DNA from: Nitrospiraceae bacterium
Lineage (GTDB): Bacteria > Nitrospirota > Nitrospiria > Nitrospirales > Nitrospiraceae
Assembly: GCA_014534095.1 (NCBI GenBank)
Contig: JACVSD010000005.1
Location: 1 to 35,881 of the forward strand
Reading direction: 5' to 3'
DNA length: 35,881 nt
Position 1 is the stretch's first letter; every line of letters starts with the position of its first letter. This document shows positions 8,528 to 17,134 of this stretch, in pieces. The notes under the pieces were generated by a model that ran no database searches, was not told the origin of the DNA, and saw nothing but the letters and a program-made list of their open reading frames with translations. The translations under genes and the position numbers were made by a program.

Positions 8528-9436
8528 TTAGGCGTGGTCGAACGTCAGGCGCTTGCCGTAGACCGCTTCGGTGAACGCCCCGATCGCTTCTCGCAGTGTC
8601 AATCGCCGGAACTCCATGCGGTCCAGATCGTGTTCCCCTACCCCCAATTGAGCGGCTTCCCACAAATGTCGTACGGCTTGCACAGTGAAACCCAATAGTC
8701 GCGCTCCTACGACATCTGCCGCCAACGCATCAGGACTGGCAATGACGAGTCCGGTTTCCACGACATGCCCTCCCAGCGGCCCGGTCCCAATCATCGCGGG
8801 ATGTCCGACCGTCACAGCAAGATCAATCGGAAAGCGGCGCGCCATTGCGGCGATAAACGAATGCATATCGTCAAAAAAGTGATTCCGGTGTCGTTGGTCG
8901 GAACGAGGATGTCCGTAATAGTCGGCGGCCGGGTACGACATTGCGACGTTCTTCAGCGCCAACGTCACCGTCGCCGTCTCATGCAACTTGAGCTGGTTCA
9001 CCGCGACGAGAGTGTCATAGTTCAGCACCTGCGGATTGACCATCACCTCTCGTTGCGGGCCGCGTACCTCTGTCGACCCACCATAATCGAGGGGCACCGA
9101 GATGAACGGCGGTCGATTGTGATCGAAGAATCGCACGCCCTCCTCTTCGACCACGGCCATTAAGCCGGCGGTCCGGAACACGTCGTCCGTTTCCGCCGCG
9201 CCGGCGCCGCCTGTCACGACGAGTTCGCGCGGTGACCATGCCTTGATATGCCGAATGACCGCGCGAAGCGTGTCAGGCTGTGTCACGCCGGTGCAATCGT
9301 CCGCTGAGGCCCAGGTTTCATTCGGTTTGACCGCCACCAGCTTGCCGGTGAACGACGCGCCAAGATCTAGGCACCCTAAGGCTTGGCTGATGGCCTGCTC
9401 AATGTCGTGATGCTGCGTGATGGCGATGACGCTCAT
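8528..9436 (-). CDS. DUF362 domain protein
   Basis: This 302-residue protein matches DUF362: an N-terminal VAVKPNETWASADDCTGVTQPDTLRAVI segment, VVTGGAGAAETDDVFRTAGL, a central LVAVNQLKLHETATVTLALKNVAMSYP and a C-terminal VIASPDALAADVVGARLLGF. It has no ferredoxin extension, unlike many longer DUF362 proteins, and no signal peptide. The family has no settled biochemical role. The gene is framed exactly by two copies of an 18-bp repeat, which could mark a shared promoter element or a past insertion. Its upstream copy ends 31 bp from the ATG. Confidence 0.85.
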   Translation of the reverse strand: MSVIAITQHHDIEQAISQALGCLDLGASFTGKLVAVKPNETWASADDCTGVTQPDTLRAVIRHIKAWSPRELVVTGGAGAAETDDVFRTAGLMAVVEEEGVRFFDHNRPPFISVPLDYGGSTEVRGPQREVMVNPQVLNYDTLVAVNQLKLHETATVTLALKNVAMSYPAADYYGHPRSDQRHRNHFFDDMHSFIAAMARRFPIDLAVTVGHPAMIGTGPLGGHVVETGLVIASPDALAADVVGARLLGFTVQAVRHLWEAAQLGVGEHDLDRMEFRRLTLREAIGAFTEAVYGKRLTFDHA

Positions 9437-9466
9437 GTCGCAACTCTGGACCGCGCAGGGTCAGGC

Positions 9467-9484
9467 CACGACTAGCAAATGCCC
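9467..9484. repeat. 18-bp direct repeat, copy 2
   Basis: This is the second exact copy of CACGACTAGCAAATGCCC, 973 bp from the first and just upstream of the DUF362 start on the minus strand. I found no third copy by reading the window. Confidence 0.85.
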
Positions 9485-9750
9485 CGGTCGGATGTGGTCT
9501 CAACAGGATCGGTTAGGCCCTGAAGAATCCAATCTGATTCGAGAGAAGAATTCGTTTGGGTACGTCACAGCAAGACTCGACCCTAGTCCACTGACGACGG
9601 TTTCTCCGAAAAGTGGCTGCCACAGCGTCGTTTCGCACGTACTGCGCCAATCACCAATCCTCTGGTCTGCCCATTGCAAAACGTCCCGTGCACAGGGCCA
9701 GCGCAGTCAAAAGGACGACGAATCAGCGGATTACATGCAAGGAGACCATC

Positions 9751-9849
9751 ATGGACTACGGTATGGACTACGGTGCCATTCTCCTGGTCAGTAACACGCT
9801 CATGGCCATATTTTTGTATATCCTCGTGAGACTCATCTGGCAGGACTGA
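9751..9849 (+). CDS. 32-residue single-helix membrane peptide
   Basis: An AAGGAG site lies 7 bases before the ATG. The product begins MDYGMDYG and is then almost wholly hydrophobic (ILLVSNTLMAIFLYILVRLIWQ), a single membrane helix with a short C-terminal tail. A longer open frame extends upstream to 9613, but its extra residues look non-coding and the ribosome binding site fixes the start. Similar short membrane peptides occur at 10794 and 24632. The function is unknown. Confidence 0.65.
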   Translation: MDYGMDYGAILLVSNTLMAIFLYILVRLIWQD

Positions 9850-10563
9850 TGACACGCACTCCATACGGAACCGCAACAGCGTCGTAGTGCCATCGGGCAC
9901 AGTTGCTCGACGTACATATATGAGGGGAAATCTCACCCATACATTCGGCGGCATGGGAACGGCCTTCTCGCCCCATCAGACACAGGCGGTTCCTTCAGCC
10001 GTACAAACCGTGGATCATTGGGCAACGACCGGTCTGAGCCGGTGTCATTCCTGGAGTCGTTGCACCTGGACTGACTCAGGCCGTTTCATAGAGCCTGTCT
10101 GCAGCCCGACCGAACGCATCACGCGGGTGATGAAGAACTGATGAAGAACATGCCGGCAATGAATCTCTCCAGACCGCATATTGATCGACATCATCGCAGA
10201 CACCATGATTCCTTAGAAGGGCGACCGGATGGTGTGTCTCTCTACCGTTCATCCACCAGTGCAGAGCCCTGCCAAGACCAAGGTAGGAACGCCTGTTTTT
10301 CGATGCCTGTGGCTCGAATCCTATTAGATCCAGCTAGTATTCTTTTTGATTCAGCTTGCTCCTCACCTTGGGGAGAGAGCGCGCTGTTGCCAAGCCGAAG
10401 CCTTCGTGCGACCAGAGCCATGTTTCCCTTTCTTACCGGCATCTCGTCTTGTGCAGTCGAACTTGGTGCGGCGATTGCAAACCACCCGTTTCCGGGAACG
10501 TTCCGCTTCTGCCATGTTTGGGCTGTTCTGGCTGATAAAAAAGTGAGACAGGGAGCACGTCAC
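9850..10563. other. Gene-poor stretch with no recognised gene
   Basis: Open frames here (for example the plus frame covering 10141-10704) have erratic, low-complexity translations, no good ribosome binding site and mutual overlap, so I do not call them. A short tandem word (ATGAAGAACTG then ATGAAGAAC) occurs at about 10130-10150. Composition is mixed and lower in GC than the flanking genes, in keeping with decayed or acquired DNA. Confidence 0.5.
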
Positions 10564-10704
10564 ATGCGGCCTGCATATGAAGGTCGTTCACACCGCTTCC
10601 ACTATCTGAAGCCGCGCCTGCTCGAATACACCAAACTGCACGTAGTGGATCGTAAACAGCAGGAGGCGACGCCAAAGGAGGCGTTGGTATGCGTCTTTCA
10701 CTGA
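10564..10704 (+). CDS. Possible 46-residue basic protein
   Basis: An ATG with a GGGAG site 7-11 bases upstream opens a 46-codon frame whose product starts MRPAYEGRSHRFHYLKPRLLEY and is rich in His, Arg and Lys. A second AAAGGAGG site near its end (10676-10683) precedes a further 16-codon frame at 10688-10738. The pair might be a real small gene and a leader, or chance. I recognise no family. Confidence 0.3.
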   Translation: MRPAYEGRSHRFHYLKPRLLEYTKLHVVDRKQQEATPKEALVCVFH

Positions 10705-10793
10705 TAGACCTTAGATTCGACCGAGCTTTCTGTATGTGATGTGTCCCGATCGGCCCGACGTATGGGACGAAGTTACGAAAGAGAGGTAGTGAC

Positions 10794-10976
10794 ATGACTC
10801 AAGAACTGATTTTTTGGATCTTGCTGGTCGCCATGGTTGGATTTGTGTGGATCTTTACCTGCGCCATCCTGACACAGGGTCGTTCCGCGACCCCTTCAAT
10901 AGATGAGGGCCTTACAGAGAATCAGCAAGAAGGACAGTCCGAGTCGCAGAACTTTTCGAGAAAGGTGGCCGCATGA
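10794..10976 (+). CDS. 60-residue single-helix membrane protein
   Basis: A GAGAGG site precedes the ATG. Residues 5-28 (ELIFWILLVAMVGFVWIFTCAIL) form one membrane helix, followed by a polar tail rich in Gln, Glu and Ser. The stop overlaps the start of the next gene in an ATGA arrangement, so the two are translationally coupled. The function is unknown. Confidence 0.65.
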   Translation: MTQELIFWILLVAMVGFVWIFTCAILTQGRSATPSIDEGLTENQQEGQSESQNFSRKVAA

Positions 10977-11287
10977 CCGATCATTTACATACGCACACGG
11001 TAGTAGAAGCCATAGGCAACGCTACCCTTAAGCCCATGGCGGCACGTCACCCCAGACAACGCCTGACGGTGTTCCTGCCGGTCCCACTCATTGAACGTCT
11101 ACGCAATGCCGTGTATTGGACTGAGGAGCGCCCGCTGGCTCAAATCATTGCGGACGCGATCGACGATGCCGTTTCTGAAATGGAACATGCGAATGGCGGC
11201 GCCTTTCCACAACGCCTGTCGCCACTTAAGCCGGGCCGTCCTCGCCGGTCGCGCCGTCCCACATACTCTTCACGCTCGCTGTCTTAG
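10973..11287 (+). CDS. Ribbon-helix-helix-like DNA-binding protein
   Basis: This 104-residue protein contains RQRLTVFLPVPLIERLRNAV at about residues 28-47, which reads as the strand and first helix of a ribbon-helix-helix domain. The second helix (PLAQIIADAIDDAVSEME) and a GGAFPQR ... LKPGRPRR tail follow. Similar small proteins are common on plasmids and integrative elements and next to toxin or partition genes. It overlaps the upstream membrane-peptide gene by 4 bp. No toxin or partition partner is seen nearby, so its target may be its own promoter. Confidence 0.65.
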   Translation: MTDHLHTHTVVEAIGNATLKPMAARHPRQRLTVFLPVPLIERLRNAVYWTEERPLAQIIADAIDDAVSEMEHANGGAFPQRLSPLKPGRPRRSRRPTYSSRSLS

Positions 11288-11555
11288 CGAAGCGCGTTCT
11301 CCACTTTCCGGTTCGTTCTGCCTTCTCACGTCACAGCGAAGAGCCAGGCTATCAGTACGCCATCCGTCTTTTTCTTCGCACATCTCTTGCTTCGGGAAGC
11401 CTGGTCCAGCGACCATGGCAAACGGCGTATGCTGTGCCGATTGCGTCCAGCGGATACGCGAATCGGCGGGAAACGATATAACGAGGCCTTGAGCCCATAA
11501 TGTAGAATGGCGTGCTAGCAACACAGACCCAAGACCCGCAGGCCGGCTCGACTTT

Positions 11556-12527
11556 ATGCGTGATTCGGGCAACAAGTGGTCAGAAAGAGGCAGCGAGAGG
11601 CCGTTGCCCGCCTGGTTCGTGGGAGCTCTATTGTGTGTCTGGGGCGCCTTGTTCTCCTGGCCGGCCGAGGCCGCGACAGGCATCGAGATCGCCATTCTGA
11701 ATTCGTCGGATATCGCCGCGTATCAAGAAGCCATGGCCGGCTTCAAATCAACCGGTCCTAGAGGCGCTCTCTACACCCAGTATGATTTGCACGGTGATTT
11801 TGAATTGGGCAAAAAACTGGCCCGTAAGATCCGCGCATCCGATCCGGGCCTCGTGCTCGCGGTCGGTCTCAAAGCGGCGTTGGCTGCGAAAATGGAGATT
11901 GTCGACACCCCGGTTGTGTACATGATGATTTTGGACCCTTTGAAGCACCATCTCGTTGCGCCCAATATGACGGGCACGATGCTGGAGGTGACCACCGATC
12001 GGCAGCTCAAACTGATCCATACCTTCCTGCCTTCCATCCACCGCGTCGGCGTTCTCTATGATCCGACCAAGAGCGCGTCCAAGGTCAAAGAGGCGGCAAA
12101 GCAGGCCGCAGCCATTGGTATGACGCTCCTGGGATACCCAGTAAGTACGGAGAAAGAGATTCCCTCGCAGCTCCGTGTACTGCTCGGCGAAACAGAAGCG
12201 CTGTGGCTGCTGACCGACTCTACCGTCTTAACCAACGAGTCCATCAACTTTCTGATCCAGTCGGCGCTCGCCGAACATGTGCCCGTCATCGGGTTCTCTG
12301 CGGAGTTCATCCGACTTGGTGGGTTCCTCGGCATTTCAGTGAATTATGGCGAAGTCGGGCGTGAAACGGGTGTGCTGGCGAAACGTATTCTGGATGGCGA
12401 GCGCATCAATCCTCTCCGTCCGATGCCGATTGGCCGGCTGACCATCTCGGTCAATCTCAAGACCGCTCGATTTCTGGGGGTGGCCGTGCCGCCTGAACTC
12501 AACAGCTTGATCGACGAAACCTATTGA
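11556..12527 (+). CDS. ABC-type solute-binding protein (PF04392-like), probably a sensor partner
   Basis: The 323-residue exported protein has a signal peptide (about 18-41, WFVGALLCVWGALFSWPAEA). The body resembles the ABC_sub_bind family: alternating strands such as PGLVLAVGLKAALAAK, TPVVYMMILDPLKHHLVAPNMTG, HRVGVLYDPTKSASKVKEAAKQ and VPVIGFSAEFIRLGG, with a final SVNLKTARFLGVAVPPEL. No permease or ATPase gene is adjacent; a histidine kinase starts 12 bp downstream. This supports a sensory role, with the protein binding a solute and signalling through the kinase. No good ribosome binding site precedes the ATG. Confidence 0.85.
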   Translation: MRDSGNKWSERGSERPLPAWFVGALLCVWGALFSWPAEAATGIEIAILNSSDIAAYQEAMAGFKSTGPRGALYTQYDLHGDFELGKKLARKIRASDPGLVLAVGLKAALAAKMEIVDTPVVYMMILDPLKHHLVAPNMTGTMLEVTTDRQLKLIHTFLPSIHRVGVLYDPTKSASKVKEAAKQAAAIGMTLLGYPVSTEKEIPSQLRVLLGETEALWLLTDSTVLTNESINFLIQSALAEHVPVIGFSAEFIRLGGFLGISVNYGEVGRETGVLAKRILDGERINPLRPMPIGRLTISVNLKTARFLGVAVPPELNSLIDETY

Positions 12528-12539
12528 CTGAGGCCCCTC

Positions 12540-14843
12540 ATGAGGTCGGCCTACTCATCTCTCCCACTGCGTTTTGTGAGCTTGCGCACAAAATTCGTGG
12601 TGTTTTTTGCCCTCATTTTGATCCTCACCTGTTCCACGTTGAGCTGGCATTTTGTGGAGAGCCGGCGAGTCTTCATGACCGATAGCCTCCACCAACTGGG
12701 CCGGATCCTGGTCACCAGCGTCGTCAATAACGGTCAGTTCCGGTATGGCGCCCTGATCGCCGAAGATCGGATGTCGCTGCAACAGTTCACGGAGAGTTTA
12801 ATCGCAGTTGACGATGTCGTGTATGTCGTCATCCGAGGGACCGACGGCATGATTCTAGCCCAGCAAAACAAGCTCGTGCGGGAATCTGCCGGCAACCTCA
12901 CCTTCACGCAGGAACGGCGCTTTTATCCGGACGAGCACATCGCGCTCCGATTGTATCAAGCACCGGTGACCGTGCCCCTCATTACGCCGGTGCAGCTGTC
13001 CAGCGACAATATTTTCGTGACGGGCGTCGACTCGTCTGACGGCTTCCCTACCCTGCCTTCGATTACGGCGCAGATCTATGACGTCGCCATGCCGGTCCTC
13101 AGACGCGCCGCGACCGATCCCTCGCTGTCGCCCCTGCCGCTGGAACTCGAAGAAGGCACGGCACGGTCAGAGCCTCTCCCGGCACGAGTGCAGGGCACCC
13201 TGCAAATCGGCCTCAGTGATGCCCAGGCGAAGCAGGCGCTGCTCTCCGTCATCCGCAATGCCCTCATCCTGACGGCCTTCATCATAGGAGCTGGAATTGT
13301 GGGAGCCCACGTCCTCACGCAGCGCGTCACGACTCCGCTACGCAGCCTCGCCTCGGTGGCCCGGCAGTTGGCTGAAGGAGAGAATCCTCAACCGCTGATT
13401 CCCACGTCGAACGACGAAGTCGGCCAACTCGCAGGTCTCTTTAACACAATGACACGGACGCTCCGCGAGCGAAACCGTGCCATCCACGCGAATCTGACGG
13501 TCATTCAACGGCAGATCAGCCAACTGACGGCCGTGCATCAAACGAGTGCGGCGGTCTCCAGCACGTTGGATTTGCAGCAGTTGCTCGATACGGTCCTCCA
13601 ACTCCTAATGACGAATCTAGGGTTCGGCCGGATGCTGCTCATGCTTCGGCGGGAGGACCAACCGACGGCCTATGTGGCGCAGGTCGCCGGGGTGTCCCCC
13701 GACATCGCTGAGGCGGCACGCATGATCGAGGTTCCCATCCAAGAAGGGGACACCGTGATGGCCGATCTGCTCCTCCATGGCAAGCCGGTGCATGTGCATG
13801 ATCTGAACGACTTCGCTGCCCACATGCATCCAGACCTGTTGGCGCTCGCCAGACAGGTCCGTGTCACGTCGTTCGTTGCCGTCCCACTCCAGACGCGCAC
13901 CGGGACGGTCGGGTTCCTGGCTGGCGATCGGGAAACCTCGGCCTGCACGGCAGACGACTTATCCATTCTCGCCACCATTGCCAGCCACGTCGCCTCGGCG
14001 ATCGACAACGCCCGTGCCTACAGTCGGCTTACGGAATTGACTCAGCATCTCGAACAGCGTATCCGCGATCGCACTCATGAGCTGTCGATGGCGAACGAGC
14101 GGTTGCAGGAGCATGACCGCCGACGCTCGATGTTCATCTCGGTCGCTTCGCACGAACTGCGCACTCCCATGACCGCCATCCGTAGCTTTGCCGACAATAT
14201 GTTGGACGGCGTCGCCGGCACCCTGACGGAACGACAGCGCATGTATCTGACCCGTATCGGGCATAACTTGAACCGCCTCACGCGCATCATCAATCAGCTG
14301 CTCGATTGGTCGCGGCTGGATCTTCACAAAGAGGAACTCCTCCAGCGGGAGTCTATCTGCCTACGCCAGCTCACGGTCCTCGTGGTGGAAAGCCTGCGAC
14401 CCGTCGCCGCGGAGAAACAAGTACATATCCAAGTGCAGGCCTCGGATGTGCCTGCCCTGCAGGGCGACCGGGATAAACTGGAGCAGGTGCTGTGGAATCT
14501 TATTGGCAATGCCGTCAAATTCACACCGAGCGGCGGACAGGTCACCGTGCAAGTCGAGGCCACCTGTGGCGGATTCGTGAACCTATGCGTAGCCGATACA
14601 GGATGCGGCATCCCGCCCGAGTATCTTGACAGGGTGTTTGACGAGTTCTCGAAAGTGCCGTCTCCAATGCCGACGGCCCAGGGTGCGCAGCTTGGTCTGT
14701 TCATTACGAAGACATTGGTCATGATGCATGGCGGAAAGATCGGGCTGGAAAGCACACCCGCGACGGGCACACGGGTGGTGGTGACCTTGCCCTGTGAGCC
14801 GCACAACGCGGAAGCCGTGGGCACGTCCGTCTGCATATCCTGA
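12540..14843 (+). CDS. Membrane histidine kinase with HAMP and GAF domains
   Basis: The protein has 767 residues. TM1 is at about 18-40, a periplasmic sensor region at about 41-238, and TM2 at about 240-262 (ALILTAFIIGAGIVGAHVL). HAMP follows at about 263-315 and a GAF domain at about 335-490. A coiled stretch leads to HisKA with the phosphoacceptor His538 in SVASHELRTP. The ATPase domain has N-box LEQVLWNLIGNAVKF and G1 VADTGCGIPP. It is a complete sensor kinase. It sits 12 bp after the solute-binding protein and 57 bp before an NtrC-type regulator, its likely partner. The stimulus is unknown; the GAF domain offers a second, cytoplasmic input. Confidence 0.93.
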   Translation: MRSAYSSLPLRFVSLRTKFVVFFALILILTCSTLSWHFVESRRVFMTDSLHQLGRILVTSVVNNGQFRYGALIAEDRMSLQQFTESLIAVDDVVYVVIRGTDGMILAQQNKLVRESAGNLTFTQERRFYPDEHIALRLYQAPVTVPLITPVQLSSDNIFVTGVDSSDGFPTLPSITAQIYDVAMPVLRRAATDPSLSPLPLELEEGTARSEPLPARVQGTLQIGLSDAQAKQALLSVIRNALILTAFIIGAGIVGAHVLTQRVTTPLRSLASVARQLAEGENPQPLIPTSNDEVGQLAGLFNTMTRTLRERNRAIHANLTVIQRQISQLTAVHQTSAAVSSTLDLQQLLDTVLQLLMTNLGFGRMLLMLRREDQPTAYVAQVAGVSPDIAEAARMIEVPIQEGDTVMADLLLHGKPVHVHDLNDFAAHMHPDLLALARQVRVTSFVAVPLQTRTGTVGFLAGDRETSACTADDLSILATIASHVASAIDNARAYSRLTELTQHLEQRIRDRTHELSMANERLQEHDRRRSMFISVASHELRTPMTAIRSFADNMLDGVAGTLTERQRMYLTRIGHNLNRLTRIINQLLDWSRLDLHKEELLQRESICLRQLTVLVVESLRPVAAEKQVHIQVQASDVPALQGDRDKLEQVLWNLIGNAVKFTPSGGQVTVQVEATCGGFVNLCVADTGCGIPPEYLDRVFDEFSKVPSPMPTAQGAQLGLFITKTLVMMHGGKIGLESTPATGTRVVVTLPCEPHNAEAVGTSVCIS

Positions 14844-14900
14844 CTCTATATCGAGCCGAGAGGAACGTAGCAGCCGTGATTCATCGACCGGGAGAGCTCC

Positions 14901-16337
14901 ATGCAGGCCAAGATCCTTATTGTCGATGACGACCCCGATATCGTGCTGGCCCTTGAAAATCGCGTCACCTGGATGGGACATGAACCGCTGACGGCGAACA
15001 ACGGGAAGGACGGGTTGCGTCTTATTCAGCACGAGCAACCCGATATGGTGCTGCTCGACATTCAATTGCCCCTGCTCTCCGGACTCGACGTCCTGCAACA
15101 GCTTCATAGTCTGGCGCACAAGAACGAAGCGCCCTCCCGCTGGGCCCACGGGTGCATGCTCCCCCCCGTGGTGATGCTCACGGCTTACGGCACCATTGAC
15201 CTGGCGGTAAAAGCCATGCAACTCGGTGCCGCCGACTTCGTCACAAAACCATTCACCGGCGATCACATCAGCGTCGTCATCGATAAGGCGCTTCATCAAC
15301 TTGCGCTCTATCGGCGCGTCGAGATTCTCCAACAAGAACTGGATGCGCGCTATGGCCCCGTCATCGGGAACAATCCCAAACTCCTGGCGGAACTGAAGCT
15401 CGCCAAGCAGGCCGCAGCCTCCACAGTGACCGTCTTGATATTGGGCGAAACCGGCACGGGCAAGGAGGTGGTCGCCCGGGCCATTCATGGATGGAGCCCC
15501 CGACACGCCAAGCCATTCGTGGCAGTCAACTGTGCAGCGATTCCCAAAGATTTGCTCGAAAACGAACTCTTCGGTCACGAGAAAGGCTCCTTCACCGGAG
15601 CCGTGAAGCGAGAGGCCGGCAAAATCGAGATTGCCGAAGGCGGCACGCTGTTCTTGGATGAAATCGGAGATATGTCATTGTCGTCCCAAGGTCACCTGTT
15701 ACGTGTCCTTCAGGACCAAACATTTTACCGCGTGGGCGGCACGCAACCCGTGAGCACGGATGTCCGGTTTCTCGCCGCCACGAACAGGGATCTCAAGCAA
15801 GCAATCAAGCAAGGTGCGTTTCGTGAAGACCTCTACTATCGGCTCGAGGTCATTTCCATCACGCTGCCGCCGCTACGTGAACGCGTGGATGACATTCCTG
15901 CGCTAGCCGAGCATTTTTTGAGCCGCCCGGGCAAGTTCGGCTTGCAGAAGCGGTGCCGGTTGAGCGACGCCTCGCTGCGCCTCTTGACGGGCTATAGTTG
16001 GCCGGGCAACATCCGTGAACTAGAAAATGTGCTGACCCGGGCCTCCGTGCTGACGGCCGGCGACCTCATTGAGCCGGAATTCCTCCACCTCTCCAGCCTG
16101 TCACCGTCGTCCAACACCTCGGAGAACGATCCGCTGGCCGGACTCCGCGGGTATCATGAGAAAATGGACGCGTACAGCCGCAAGATACTGGAGGATGCAC
16201 TGAGGCGCAACGATTGGAATCAGACGAAAGCGTCCGAAGAGTTGGGCCTCCAGCGTACCTACTTCACAAAAATGCTAAGGCAGAAACAGATTCCAGGGCG
16301 TCCGTTCAGAGGTCCGTCTGATCCCGCTCAGGGATAA
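14901..16337 (+). CDS. NtrC-family sigma-54-dependent response regulator
   Basis: The 478-residue protein has a receiver at 1-130 (DDD at 9-11, phosphoacceptor Asp53, KPF lysine), interrupted by a short insertion near residues 70-85. The AAA+ domain has Walker A GETGTGKE, the sigma-54 contact loop GSFTGA (Ser for the usual Ala), and Walker B GTLFLDEIGD. A Fis-type helix-turn-helix (WNQTKASEELGLQRTYFTKML) ends the protein. It should activate sigma-54 promoters when phosphorylated by the adjacent kinase. A GGGAG site precedes the ATG. I found no clear -24/-12 promoter in the window, so its targets probably lie elsewhere. Confidence 0.95.
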   Translation: MQAKILIVDDDPDIVLALENRVTWMGHEPLTANNGKDGLRLIQHEQPDMVLLDIQLPLLSGLDVLQQLHSLAHKNEAPSRWAHGCMLPPVVMLTAYGTIDLAVKAMQLGAADFVTKPFTGDHISVVIDKALHQLALYRRVEILQQELDARYGPVIGNNPKLLAELKLAKQAAASTVTVLILGETGTGKEVVARAIHGWSPRHAKPFVAVNCAAIPKDLLENELFGHEKGSFTGAVKREAGKIEIAEGGTLFLDEIGDMSLSSQGHLLRVLQDQTFYRVGGTQPVSTDVRFLAATNRDLKQAIKQGAFREDLYYRLEVISITLPPLRERVDDIPALAEHFLSRPGKFGLQKRCRLSDASLRLLTGYSWPGNIRELENVLTRASVLTAGDLIEPEFLHLSSLSPSSNTSENDPLAGLRGYHEKMDAYSRKILEDALRRNDWNQTKASEELGLQRTYFTKMLRQKQIPGRPFRGPSDPAQG

Positions 16338-16390
16338 ACGCCCTCCTATGGATTCGGTTAGTGGCGCAGGGCGGCACAACCTTCTGTCTC

Positions 16391-16420
16391 TAGACAGCTC
16401 ATCCTCTCGTCAGGTATCAT
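16391..16420 (+). promoter_or_regulatory. Probable tRNA-Met promoter
   Basis: TAGACA (16391-16396) and TATCAT (16415-16420) are 18 bp apart, and the tRNA starts 25 bp further on. Confidence 0.45.
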
Positions 16421-16445
16421 TCGCGGTCTTTTTGCCGAGGCGCGT

Positions 16446-16521
16446 GGCGGTGTAGCTCAGTTGGTAGAGCAGCGGACTCATAAGCCGCGGGTCACCCGTT
16501 CAATCCGGGTCACCGCCACCA
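16446..16521 (+). tRNA. tRNA-Met (anticodon CAT), elongator type
   Basis: The 76-base cloverleaf has acceptor arms GGCGGTG/CACCGCC, D-arm GCTC/GAGC, anticodon loop CTCATAA giving CAT, T-arm ACCCG/CGGGT with loop TTCAATC, and an encoded CCA. The first pair is G-C, so this is not an initiator tRNA. An Ile2 (lysidine) tRNA is possible but less likely. The innermost anticodon-stem pair reads A-G. Sequence 3' of the gene repeats CTCATAAG at about 16548-16555. Confidence 0.93.
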
Positions 16522-17134
16522 TAGCACCTTTACAACACCAGAGCTCATAAGTCGGCTGTTCATCGGCTCTCGCTCACCTTTCTAGCTTTTCCGGTTCCAA
16601 GTCCGGCGGTTCCAACTGAACTGATAATTTCTAACGTCTCCGTCGAGTCCAGCTGTTCCAGTTCTTACCTTCCATCGAGCCTTCATCAGATTCAGTGACG
16701 GCATCCCGCTTTCCGAAACGTAAAACCTTCTTGACCGGCTCTTGCAAGTACGAGGCGTCGGATGCGCATAGCGTCGGACCAGCGCTGTGCCGTTAGGCAG
16801 GAGCAACGCGGCAATGCATTCCGTCACGCGCGAAGTCATGTCATGCCCTATGACTCAGCTCATACGCCATCGCAAACGTAGCACCGCAGGTTCCACGGGC
16901 TCCTGTACCTCGATGCAATCGGGGGATCATGCAGGTGAGGTGAGTAAGGTGCTACCAATAGCATGCCTCTCCATCGCATTGTCCTCCGTAAGCGTCGTGC
17001 CCAAAGCATGAATCCGTGGATCTTTTTATATGCCGATGATCAGACGTAAGGGGAAGCTCCATCTTGTCTAGTGATAGCCGCGCCCACATACTGGATTCGC
17101 CTGGACATGGCAGGTGAATACCTAGGGAGGGCAT
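16522..17134. other. 613-bp gene-poor region after tRNA-Met
   Basis: No protein is recognised. A minus frame at 16582-16839 (85 codons) lacks a good ribosome binding site and matches nothing I know. Just after the tRNA, about 16548-16580 carries CTCATAAG and a GTTCATC-like word in the same order as in the tRNA, suggesting a decayed partial copy of its 3' half. The last 20 bases hold the AGGGAGG site of the next gene. Confidence 0.5.

Noticed and set aside
10141..10704. 187-codon plus-strand frame
   Set aside because: The translation is erratic (Ser/Arg/Pro-rich, no domain), there is no ribosome site at its start, and it overlaps other equally poor frames. Only its last 46 codons, which have their own site, are kept at low confidence.
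11415..11492. 26-codon plus-strand frame with a CCADC motif upstream of the solute-binding protein
   Set aside because: There is no ribosome site and no conservation evidence; the cysteines may be chance.
16582..16839. 85-codon minus-strand frame after tRNA-Met
   Set aside because: It has no recognisable family, a weak start context and a composition like its surroundings.
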